The notes beneath the pieces are model-generated. The model was not told the DNA's origin. It did no database searches and saw nothing but the letters and a program-made list of their open reading frames with translations. This document shows, in pieces, positions 46,501-55,500 of a stretch of DNA of 64,000 nucleotides. The translations under genes and the position numbers were made by a program. The stretch lies in NCBI GenBank assembly GCA_033807695.1, contig CM066308.1, positions 1,736,001 through 1,800,000 of the forward strand, given 5' to 3'. The DNA is from Daedaleopsis sinensis. Its lineage: Eukaryota; Basidiomycota; Agaricomycetes; Polyporales; Polyporaceae. Every line of letters starts with the position of its first letter. Position 1 is the stretch's first letter.

Positions 46501-47363
46501 CGGTCGGCGACTGGATCTATCAAGACCTGCTGTGCAGATGGGGAGCGCTGTCCGAGATCGTGTCAGACAACGGAAGTCCATGGGTTGCAGCGTTGGAGTA
46601 CCTGGCAAAGCAATACCACGTCAAGCACATACGGATCTCAGGATACAACTCACGAGCGAACGGAATCGTCGAGCGGCCTCATTTCCACGTCCGGGACGCG
46701 CTCTTCAAAGCATGCGAAGGTGATACGACGCAATGGGTGGCGCGGGTATATTCAGTACTCTGGGCGGACCGAATCACAGTACGCAGGAGAATAGGGTGCT
46801 CACCCTACTACGCGGTAACTGGGACGGATCCAATCCTGCCCATGGACATCACAGAAGCCACGTACCTGCTGCCTATACCGACGAAGCTCGTGTCCACAAC
46901 GGAGTTGATCACCAACAGGGCGATGGCATTGCAGAAAAGACCGGAGGACATAGCGCGGTTGCGGTCAACCGTCTACCGAACACGCGTCCAAGCTGCGGAG
47001 CTATTCGAGAAAGAACACAGCGCAACCATCCGAGACTTCAACTTCCAGCGAGGGAGGCTGGTTCTGATGCGGAACACGGCAATTGAGAAGTCGCTCAACA
47101 GGAAGATGAGACCACGGTACCTAGGCCCTCTAGTAGTGATATCGCGCAACAGAGGCGGCGCGTACATCATTGCAGAACTCGATGGGACCGTCTTCGATCG
47201 ACCCATAGCGGCCTTCAGAATCATCCCCTACCTAGCGCGTGAGGACCCAATCAACTTCAATATTGAGGAACTGGACGCACCACAGAGCCGACTGCAAGAA
47301 TTAGAAAACACAACAGAAAACTACGAAGAGGAAGGATTAGCAGACGACGACGAACACGGCTGA
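43593..47363 (+). CDS. pol polyprotein: reverse transcriptase, RNase H, integrase
   Basis: 1,256 aa from ATG 43593, no internal stops. An acidic and charged N-terminus (to about 180) precedes RT: WFCVLKKDGSLRIVHSLEPLN, TLDLYVGYDE, FQTPFGAMRLTTLPMGWTNS and catalytic YIDD (about residue 419). RNase H follows (VILAVDTS about 591, LELYGLYRALKALRFWL, HVPGISHGPDGLSR). Integrase has the zinc finger H-x4-H...C-x2-C (HDFIGHRG about 870 to CHQCQIR) and the D,D-35-E core: VHVDSMD (about 933), SDNGSPW (about 990), NGIVERPH (about 1025). A GPY/F-like module ends the protein. The ATG overlaps the gag-protease stop as TGATG, suggesting reinitiation rather than a fusion protein. Complete and apparently functional. 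Confidence 0.95.
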   Translation: MNSQGEVALVLDYDARTGQVFTTAYKDLENLENSTIQSAYLSACDDSETKQKIKTMFSKVPIQESEGDRMRSRQPHREVDRALFRGRALPVYATKTRGRRAVRTRSRSSEAARASEKSEPSEQEQEAEGEQLPEDDERQAATEDPESVRSYVKSKKKYKPVDKKVRPVIGELPKQYRIVREIIGDPLEGMKPLDLNPKPFEPTGRYTAERREKLHKVNAHLSEEELALLDDMMCKQEQGFAWEDSERGHFRTDMFPPVKFAVVPHTPWIETNFPIPPGTYRQICEIMKKKIESGVYEPSNASYRSRWFCVLKKDGSLRIVHSLEPLNRVSIQHSGVPPIPDHMAERFAGRACGTTLDLYVGYDERILDEELRDLTTFQTPFGAMRLTTLPMGWTNSVPIFHDDVTYILQPEIPDTTIPYIDDVPVIGPESSYEREDGSFECMKGNPGIRRYIWEHMQDVNRIVQRMKHAGGTFSGKKFVCAARDFVAVGHRCTPEGRLPERGCVDAVLKWGPCKNVSEVRSFLGTVGVGRIFIKNFGKKAAPLVKLTRKDVPFEWGEEQDKAMEDLKTALVESPALKSINYESKAPVILAVDTSYIAVGYQLCQEDPEDPRKRYYNRFGSITLNEREARFSQPKLELYGLYRALKALRFWLVGVRNLIVEMDATSTKAMIQNPDVAPNAVMNRWIISINMFHFEMRHVPGISHGPDGLSRRPAQPEDEPEEADNGEFDDWVDNMYGFTHLINPPPHLGDAPLQHEVKRKTSNFKTEAMGFSALMQQTSGTAGKLPDIPEIDYAIVPRTEVAQKFDHRIANVYEFLCTKRRPKLVQKELDAFVKYAGQFFVKDGRLWKIAKNGNHRRVLPPELRAKAFVSMHDFIGHRGVQATISFVAERFWWPEMKADVAWYVRSCHQCQIRQTTRIYIPPSVSYPAAPFVRVHVDSMDMPGSYKHFFHARCATTSYAEGRASTVQTAKAVGDWIYQDLLCRWGALSEIVSDNGSPWVAALEYLAKQYHVKHIRISGYNSRANGIVERPHFHVRDALFKACEGDTTQWVARVYSVLWADRITVRRRIGCSPYYAVTGTDPILPMDITEATYLLPIPTKLVSTTELITNRAMALQKRPEDIARLRSTVYRTRVQAAELFEKEHSATIRDFNFQRGRLVLMRNTAIEKSLNRKMRPRYLGPLVVISRNRGGAYIIAELDGTVFDRPIAAFRIIPYLAREDPINFNIEELDAPQSRLQELENTTENYEEEGLADDDEHG

Positions 47364-47394
47364 CACTCACGTTGACGAGGACGTCAAATGGAAA

Positions 47395-47408
47395 AAGTGG
47401 GGGGGAGG
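47395..47408 (+). other. Internal polypurine tract
   Basis: aagtgggggggagg, 32 nt after the pol stop, identical to the 14 nt that abut the 3' LTR at 51610-51623. Polypurine tracts prime plus-strand DNA synthesis and normally sit only beside the 3' LTR. This copy lies where the 3' LTR would begin if the antisense cassette were absent. Confidence 0.75.
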
Positions 47409-47813
47409 AAGTCGCTTGACTACGGAAGTCAATTCCTCTACAGGCCGAAGAGCGCTTCAAGAGGCGCTTCGCGCGTCGGTCATCTCGGAGATCACACAAG
47501 AAGAAGAGCAGAAGGCGATGCGATACATTCGGGATACTAGATACAGTACAGATTAAGACGGACAACAGAAGCTGAGCGCGACGGGATACGGGAAAGAAAA
47601 CCAGAAGGAGACATTACAAAGCCCAGAGCGACAGGAGGGAGACGGAGAGACTAGTCCGCGGGAGACAGAGACGAGCAGAGGAGATATATGCGAAAAACAG
47701 AAAACAAGACAGCGCGAGCCGCGCGACGACAGGACGAGACGACGACCAAGCAGGAGATGACAAGAAAAGCTAATAACAAGAAGTCCGTGGACGCGCGCGC
47801 GTCGAAGAAGTCC

Positions 47814-50078
47814 CTACTCGGCATTGCGAAGAAGCTCGAGGAGATCCTCACGATAGCCATTGGACGCCACCAAGTCCTTGAAGGACCGCACGTCGTCGCA
47901 CCCTTCGATCTTCACGCCAAAATCGAGCTGGGTCTGTCGAGTCTCGCGGCGGGAAAGCTGCCGAATGGACACCAAGTCCTCGACGATGCGCGCGCGTGCG
48001 AGGCTGACCTGCGAGCGAAGATGGTTGACCTTCGCGACGACCTCCGGCGAGAAGCTGACCGGCTCCGGCGACCTGCGCTTGGAAGATGAGGACTTGATCG
48101 AGATCTTGAGGGGCGTCGCCGGTTGGGAAGTCGACTTGGAGGGGCTCGGCTTCTCCTTCTTGACGCTGCCAGAAGCGCGAGACGAACGAGGAGGCGGCGT
48201 AGAGTCGTCGGGTTCGGCCTTGCTGTTGCCATAGTCCTCGAGCAGGCGGCCCTTCTCGTCGAGCGAAGGATAACGCGTAGGACCCTCCGGGTACGGGTAG
48301 ACGGGGGTGTCCTTCCGGATGGTCTTCGGACGAAGACGCTCCTGGAGCGCGGCCTTGTCGACGGAGAGGAATTTGTGCGAGTTCCTCTCGAACTGGCGGA
48401 CGAAGTCGACGGCGAGAAGACGGTCGGCGGGCGGCAGCTGCGAGGGTTCCCGGAAGGAAAACCCAACGCCGTTGTACATCGCGCCGATGCGGGCGTGCAC
48501 TAGAAAGAATACAAGAAGTCAGCAAGAAGACCAAGAGAAGAAGGGGGAAGGTACTGACCTTTGACCGTCCCCTGGACACTCAGGTGGTCGTACGCGCAAG
48601 AGAAGCTTTTCCCCTTCTTCTTGCAGAAGTTGCAGCGGAACGCGGAAGGGTCCGGACGTCTGCAGGTGACCCCGGCGCGACGGCACTCGTCGCAGTCGCC
48701 CTCGATCTGCACGGCGCTGGACAACTCCACGGAACCTTGGCGAGTGGAAGGAGGCTTCTTGTCGCGCTTCTTGACCCTAGGCGACAACTCGACGACGGGA
48801 GGCGGACGTTTGCGGGGCGAGGTGCGGGACTTCTTCTTAGGAGGCTCCTCCTCCTCGAGTTGGTCGACTTCTTCTTCGCCTTCATCGTCGACCTCGCCCT
48901 CAGCATCGCGGTCGGAATCGTCCGCGGGAGGAGAAACCGCCTTACGCTTTCCCTTGTCGACGGGCTTCTTGGGCGGCTCGCTCTCATCGGTGCTGAAGAA
49001 GAGGGGCGTCTTCTTCCTCTTCAGCGGCAGCTGAGACAGCGGAGGAGGAGGAGGTTGGTCAGGCGAGAGGGGGGAGCGTGTGCGGAAACGACGAGGAGAG
49101 TCGCGCTGGGCAGCGTCGGCCAGAGGCTCGTCGTCAGAAGCTTCCTCTTCGGGAACGTACTCGACACCAGTGACCATCGCAGCCAGGAAGGCGTCGCCAG
49201 GAAGGGCATCGGGGTCAGACGAAGGCGCGGTTGACGAGGAAGTGGGGCGTGTGACGAGAATCCTCGTGAGACGCTTCTTGTCGAGGACCGGGACGTAACG
49301 CATGCCGGACAGCAAAGGCAAGAACTGGTCGACGCGAGTGTCGATGGTTTCACGAGAGGCGCGCATGTCGGGCGGGTAATCGGCGACCTCCATCCAGCGC
49401 GGCTGGATGATCTCGTGGTACCAATTCACTGCAAGGAAGAAGCGGTCTTAGTCAAGCAAGAGTGAGGGCGAAGAACGTGAGTACTTACGCTCGAAGAAGC
49501 CCAGCCGAAGGCGGTGAGCCTGGAAGGCGATGTCGATCTCCAGCGGGGACTCCGTGACGGTGCTCGAAACCGCGAACAACCGCAACCGGCGAGAAGCCAG
49601 CGCGTACGAGCGAAAGAACTCCGAGACCAGGGAGGGCGGCGCGTAAAACTCGAACGTCGGGAGCGCGGCGAGGAGCAGGGGATCCAGGTACCAATTCCAC
49701 TCCGGGACGAGACGGTGCTGCGAAAAAGGAATGTGTCAGCGAGACAAGACTTGGAAGGCCGGGACGGCGTACCAGAGCCATGACGATACGATCAAACATG
49801 GCCTTGAACGTGCCATATGAGAACGTAGCGAGCTGGTCGTCGGTGTACTCTTCCAAGATCGCCCGGAAGTCGCTGATCGTCAGCGGAGCGGCGTCCTGAT
49901 CGCGAAGCTCGTCAGGCGTAGTAGGAACGGGCTCCTCACAGCCAAGTCGATCGGATTCACGCGTGAATTGCAACGGGAGCCACTTGAACAGCTCCTTGGG
50001 GATCGGTCGCCGAGGAGCATCGGAAGACGAGCGAGTGGCGGCGACGTTGGAAGACGAGCGACGGTTGGAAGCGGACAT
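47814..50078 (-). CDS. Antisense gene A of the retrotransposon, Zn-cluster-like protein, 4 exons
   Basis: Exons on the minus strand: 50078-49773, 49717-49489, 49428-48559, 48499-47814. Introns of 55, 60 and 59 nt (donors gtacgc, gtaagt, gtcagt; acceptors cgcag, tgcag, ctag). Spliced length 2,091 nt, 696 aa. The N-terminal 180 residues look folded (KELFKWLPLQFTRESDRLG, RAILEEYTDDQLATFSYGTF, LVPEWNWYLDPLLLAALPTF). Then come low-complexity acidic and basic stretches with nuclear-localisation-like KKKSR and KRKK. At about 424-456 is C-x2-C-x6-C-x9-C-x2-C-x8-C, the Zn2Cys6 spacing. After that, GAMYNGVGFSFREPSQLPPADRLLAVDFVRQF and a Ser/Lys-rich, helical C-terminus. Not a canonical transcription factor because the cluster is central. 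It may bind nucleic acid; function unknown. Confidence 0.8.
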
Positions 50079-50251
50079 GGTGGGCGATGGATGAGAAGAC
50101 GAGAGGAGAATGCACGAAGGCGGACAACCAGAAGGCCAAAACGTTTATTAAGGGCGACAGTCAGAAGAACGTGAAGGGAACCGTGAAGTACAACGTCCAA
50201 ATGCGGTAATCTAAGCGCTCTCCGCGCGACGGCGATCGAGGGCGGCCCCAA

Positions 50252-50906
50252 TCAGTCGCACATCAAAGGAATAGAACCGAAGACTTCATCCTCGTCTGAC
50301 AGAGAGGACGGCGACCTTTCCAGCTTCTTGATGGCCGCGTGGAGGGCGGACTGCTCAATACGCACCCCGCGCAGTTCAGCGGCGACCAATTCCAGACGCG
50401 CGAGTACTTCCGAAAAATGAACGCGGTACCGGTCGTCGCGCGCCAGGTCGCGCATGACCTCCAAGAGTTGAAGTTCGTGTTGCAGAGTGGCATGCACTGA
50501 GTCCAGGAAGTGGAGGCGGTACGGCAGGCGGTGCGTCTGGACCAGGTCGACAAGGAACGCCTCAAGGCCGTTGGAGTAGAAACACTGGTCGATGGCGATG
50601 GACACGCGGGCAAGTAGGTCGGAAACGCCGACGAGAAGGCCGTCATGAAGCATGCTCCAACCATACTGGGAAGGTGTCAATCAAGCGCGAGAAGCATCAG
50701 GCCGAGAAGCTCACCAAAAGTTGTCCTAAACGGGAAAGCGCGTGTTCATACACAACGCGGGGACAGCCGTGGTCGACGGATACCGTCTCGAAGAACTCGA
50801 TTTGCTCAACAATGTGCGCACGAAGCGGGGAGAGGAGTTCAAGGGCCAACTCGCGGTGCGAGCTGACTTGGAGGGCGAGCGTACGCGGGAGGACGGTCGA
50901 CGACAT
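50252..50906 (-). CDS. Antisense gene C of the retrotransposon, helical protein, 2 exons
   Basis: Exons 50906-50715 and 50665-50252, joined across a 49-nt intron (gtgagc...cccag), 201 aa beginning MSSTVLPRTLALQVSSHREL. Almost entirely predicted helix by composition (LALELLSPLRAHIVEQIEFF; LEVMRDLARDDRYRVHFSEV; AAIKKLERSPSSLSDEDEVF), with no Cys cluster or membrane segment. A TATA-like element (minus tcgtataaag, 50948-50955) lies about 45 bp before the ATG and only 14 bp beyond the stop of gene B. No family recognised. It is probably a structural or protein-binding factor, by analogy of helical content only. Confidence 0.7.
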
Positions 50907-50947
50907 GAAAAATGGAAGTTGATGAACTTCGAAGGCAGTTACAGCGG

Positions 50948-50955
50948 CTTTATAC
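50948..50955 (-). promoter_or_regulatory. TATA box of antisense gene C
   Basis: Minus-strand gtataaag about 45 bp before ATG 50906. It separates gene C from gene B, whose stop is 14 bp upstream, arguing for two transcription units. Confidence 0.5.
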
Positions 50956-50968
50956 GACACGCGGCTAC

Positions 50969-51539
50969 TCAAAAGTGGATGTCCTCTCGGAGGCTGGCAA
51001 ACTCCTGATCTATCTCCTCCATTTCCTTTTCGACCTTCCGGATCCGGGCATCAACCAGAATAGACTCCGTGATCAAGGATCCTCCGGCGCGATTGAGGAC
51101 GCGGCGCGCGCAGAGTTGCTTCCGGAGCCGCTGCTGACAGGCAATGCGACGAGCATCGAGGTCGGCCCGACGAGCGCACCGACGGGACCGGGCGACAAGC
51201 TCTTGGAAAAGGAAGAGCTGACGGTCAGCCAAGGCAGGCCAGCCCTCGGTGATCGTATTCTCGGTCCGTTTCACGAAGTCCGCGGCAACCTCGCCATCGT
51301 CTCCCAAGGTGATCAAAGTGTCCTGCCATGAAGACAGTCAGCCACGAAGACGAGGGCCTACACGCGGAAGGAGGACGACGTACCACCAGTTCAGCGATAT
51401 GGTCGTAAGAATCGTAGATGATTCCAACGTCCTCTTCAGTACGAGCGGCAGCAAGAGCCTCGAACTCAGAGATCGCGACTTCAAGCTGACGGACAGTCTC
51501 CGTGAGGATGGGGACGTTGAGGAAGATGAAGGCAGACAT
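50969..51539 (-). CDS. Antisense gene B of the retrotransposon, coiled-coil protein, 2 exons
   Basis: Exons 51539-51384 and 51322-50969 with a 61-nt intron (gtacgt...ggcag) give 169 aa. Heptad-like leucine/isoleucine spacing is seen at the start (FLNVPILTETVRQLEVAISE followed by FEALAAARTEE) and again at the end (ILVDARIRKVEKEMEEIDQE followed by FASLRED), suggesting a coiled coil. Six or so Cys/Arg residues lie between (RSRRCARRADLDARRIACQQ). The gene starts 85 bp inside the 3' LTR boundary and has a strong TATA box. No family recognised. Confidence 0.7.
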
Positions 51540-51574
51540 TGCGAAGGATGAAAACCGAGGATCGAACGAGGGAG

Positions 51575-51582
51575 TTTATATA
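51575..51582 (-). promoter_or_regulatory. TATA box of antisense gene B, beside the 3' LTR
   Basis: Minus-strand tatataaa, 36 bp before ATG 51539 and about 40 bp inside the 3' LTR boundary. Transcription from here would run through the cassette, antisense to gag-pol RNA. Confidence 0.65.
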
Positions 51583-51609
51583 CGCGCAAACCGAGGACGG
51601 TTCGAATGC

Positions 51610-51623
51610 AAGTGGGGGGGAGG
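51610..51623 (+). other. Terminal polypurine tract
   Basis: aagtgggggggagg abuts the 3' LTR exactly. Expected primer for plus-strand strong-stop DNA. Identical to the tract at 47395-47408. Confidence 0.9.
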
Positions 51624-52530
51624 TGATGAGCCTCAGGACCAGCTAGGCCCCGGAAACACCACGCAGCCCATCACTATTCGCGCCCGTCAGTCAATTCACG
51701 CAGTATGAAGACGAGCGGCTTCACAAGGAAGGCGAGCGACTACCGAAGGAGCGAGTACGGAGACATGCCATTCCAAGGGTCGAAGGAGCCGATGCCGAGC
51801 TGCCGGCGGCTGACCGAGGTCGCCAGAGCTCTAGCCAGGACAGAGGAGGCGATCGATCGAGGGTCTGGTCTAGGCGACCGCCACGGAGTCCAGCAATTGG
51901 TACGAAGGTCGTCGGAAGAGGCCCGGAAGACAAGGGAGTGAGGGGGACGGCCTTCCGAGGCCTATGAAGACGAGCGGATGGACTTCAGACGCGATCACGT
52001 GGTGACGCGCCACAAGACTAAGCGCTCTCGTGACCGCGGATGCAAGTCGAGCGGCGACGTGATAGGCTCGGTGCAAACACCTACCTAACCACCGGAGTGC
52101 GCCGTAGGGGTTCAGGAGAGGAGGATCGCGACGTGAGCGTGGGAGGAGCAGGGTTTCCTATGATTGGACGATTGGTAGGATAGTTGTAGTTTATTTGGTG
52201 ACGATTTGTACAGTATATAAGTCAGCGGGATTGCGGCCCAGCAAAGCAGCGCAGTAGCTCCAGAGATCGAGTCCGAGTCCAAGAATCATCTAGTCGACAC
52301 TCAATTGAAGACCGTCCATCTTCAAACCTCCTCTTGCAGACTAGCCTCACCCACGGAAGTTGCTTGACTTCCATCTGAAGTTGCTCAACTTCCTTGTCTA
52401 TCGTCGACGGGCTACGTGAAGAAGAGCGACTACACCGGGAACCTGTCCTCCACCTCGCACCCTACTAGGTAGCTGATCTCGTGCTCGTTTGGGTGTGTGT
52501 TTCGCCCAGCGACCCAGAGTTACCCCATCA
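51624..52530 (+). repeat. 3' LTR, 907 bp
   Basis: Same length and, by eye, same sequence as the 5' LTR, from tgatgagcct to ttaccccatca. Followed by target duplication acgt (52531-52534). Confidence 0.97.
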
Positions 52531-55500
52531 ACGTGTGTAAGATTCATACCATGACTCTCCTTCTAGCTTCAAATCTGATGGGCTACGCCATGGCCGGAAA
52601 AGAATGAGCATCGTTCTTGCCCAGTCATCTCGCTCACTGTCTCCTCTGTCACCGCGTGGTATTCTGTCTCCGAGTAGGACAGGGATCATCCAAATCACCC
52701 TAGTTCGGATCAGGTGAGTTTCGTGCTGAGGATGGTCATCGGTAAAGAAACCGCGCGCCTGTTCTGGACGACCACCATGACGACGAGTGGATGTTCCCCG
52801 TTGCTGGGCTTCCTGGCGTCGCTGGATCCGGAGAGTCTCACTACTGTGCGAAATCTTCTCGGTTAGCCCCGTGTACTGATACAAACCCATGGAGTCGAAT
52901 GGCTCGTTCTGTGGCCGGTGGACGTAGTCCTGGTGCTGATTGATTGCGGAGATGGACCCATTCCCGAGCGTGAGAGTGACCGACTCTTCTGCGGAGTCGT
53001 TCCCATCCTGTGTATTTTCCGCGACCAAAGGTGTATCGAATGAAGTCGGATCACCGGGGAGACCATGAACGGAGTCGGCCGCGTGGGTGGCGTTGCCTGG
53101 TGTGGATAGTTCGGCGTCTATGTCGACTTCGTGCATTTGCGAGTTCTCGGTGTACATAGTCTGGGTGGAAGATAAATTATCCACATCAGAACTGGCGTTT
53201 TGATTATGTGCAGCGCTGCTGTCTGGTAAATGAGCATGGTTAGATGCCACCTGCTGAATACTGGAGTCAGTGAAATGTCGCACCACCGTTCGTTCGAAGG
53301 AGGCAAAATGGAGGATACGGTACCGGTGACTGGTATAATGATCACCGCCGCCGATCAGGTAACTCATTACCTGTTGGTGTGACAGTTCCACCCGACATAA
53401 CATACTGTTGACAGCGATTGTCAGTGCTCCAGTGTCGTGCTTTTGTGTCCACTGTTCCACGTGCTCATACTTGGTACTGGCTCTTTTGATCGCGTACAGT
53501 AAAGCAGCTAGACCTAGATGAGCAGGTATTGCTGACTTGGTGATGTAGTCAGTGACGTAGTAGATCAGAGCTTTGGCACCTTCACCTGAGCCAATATGCT
53601 TGATGTCCATATTACACTTCATCAGAAATACAACAAGGTCGTTGTAATTTGCGATCATACCGTGTAGTCTGCGAAGCAGTATAGAACCGGTCTCGTCATC
53701 AATCATTGTAACGGGACGAGTTCTTCCATCCATACGCATGCGACAATTTGAGTCCGTGCGGGGATCGGACTGCCGGAGGTATTTCCAACATGTTTCCGTA
53801 TGTTCATGCCAATTGAATCGCTCGACGAGCTCGTTGACGTGTTGCTGATACCGAACCTGGAATACGGATGCAGGGTATGCGTTTATAAGTGGTCCTGTGG
53901 TGGTGCCAGGATGCCAATTGTTGTCATCCTCTCGATACTGTGGCCGGCGCAATGAGTGTTCATCCCCGGGTACGTAGACATCCGTTGTTCCTAGGAACTC
54001 ACATTTGATGACATCTTCTAACCAGCGACACATATCCTCACGGTACTGTTCAGAATCAATCATCATATCACGCATTTCTTGCGGAGACGGGTGGCCTTTG
54101 ATCCATATCAGCATATGACAGTGTAGCGTTCCACGTACTTGACATTCAACTGTACCATAATACGCGAGACTGTACCCAAATAGACCTGGTTCGGCTCGGC
54201 CGTGACGAAGAATAATGTCAATAAAGGAAGTTATCATGATGTGAAAGAATCGGGCGCACGAACCTGGGTTCCGTGCAACCAGCAGCTTTCTCTGCCATTC
54301 GGTCAGGCGAGTCCCAAGCTCAACGTGCTGCAAGTCGATGTTTTCTCCAGCGAGCAAGCGCACGAGTGGGTGGTGGATGTCTGACGGATTCAGTGTAACA
54401 AAGAACGCCGGGGTGCCGTGGAAATGCACTAGGGACCGGATCTCGTTGCGCATTCCGAGGCGATATCCAGTTGTTCCCGGCAAGTGTCTTAGAACCGTAC
54501 TCACTCTGTTCACGAGGTTCAGCAGATCCCTCTCGTCCTGATTCTGCACCTCGTAGGTGGGGTTTGCGGTGAATCGGATAATCAGTCGTTCCAGGACATG
54601 TTTGTCCACTGCCATGAGACGCTCGACAATCTCTCGTTGCTGCGTGATCTTCACCCTGAACTTGACGGAGTCGCATATCTTCTTCTTCTGCAGGATATTG
54701 TAGTAGACGAACGCAAAGTCGGCGTCTTGTTCGAATGGACTGTCGTGAATCTCCAGCAAATATCGGAGTTGTTCCTCCAAAGTCACCGTGACTTGACGAT
54801 CAGGATGATGGAACCCACCTATACCCCATGGATCCAGATGGGGAAAGAGCCACGTTAGCAATCTGTTGTTCTCGAAATCAGGAATAAAACGTTCTCCTGT
54901 TTGCGTTCTGATAAAGCGTCCTCCGTGTAGACAGTGGAACAGTGCCTTCATCTTCATGTCACGGTATGACACGGGAGACTCATCTCCGCATGTATAGCCA
55001 ACGCTTTCCATCAGCAGGTCTGAATCTGCCGCCGGTTCCGTGATCACTTGGTTCCTCGGTGTGTAATCGTTAGCAGCCTCGTCAGGTGCACCTCGCTCAT
55101 CTATGAAACCGATATCAATCGCACAAGGGACACCCTCGCCACGTGCCTTGTCCTCGTCAGATAACAGGGCGTCGGCATTCCTCGCGCTGTACCCATGAAA
55201 CTCGGTATCTGCCATGTAGAACGCGTTGGAACTGACCAAGAACTGGACGAGTGTGGTGACAATTGATGGACGTACCAGAACGGGACTCAACTTGCGGATC
55301 GTCTCTTTTGTAGGACGGGTTCGTCCGACGAATACCGCACATGCTGTGTCACGCACCACGGAAGGAGGTGGAGGAAGAACTGTGTTAAGATGCGTGGAGT
55401 CCTGAGGCATTATCAGTACATTTCCCTTCAGGAACCGCTGCTCGGTCTGCGGGTCTTCGAAATGGCTAGGTTGCGCCGCAGGCTTAGGAAGTTGGCTGAA

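Larger units (their letters stand above)
39837..52530 (+). mobile_element. Ty3/gypsy LTR retrotransposon with a three-gene antisense cassette, 12.7 kb
   Basis: Order: 5' LTR (39837-40743), gag-protease (41178-43593), pol with PR remnant-free RT, RNase H, integrase (43593-47363), internal polypurine tract (47395-47408), antisense gene A (50078-47814), antisense gene C (50906-50252), antisense gene B (51539-50969), terminal polypurine tract (51610-51623), 3' LTR (51624-52530). RT-RNase H-integrase order and the GPY/F-like module after integrase (GPLVVISRN...RPIAAFRIIPYL) place it in Ty3/gypsy. No chromodomain seen. Identical-looking LTRs and target duplication show it inserted recently as one unit, cassette included. 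Autonomy depends on whether the gag-protease frame break is tolerated. Confidence 0.95.
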
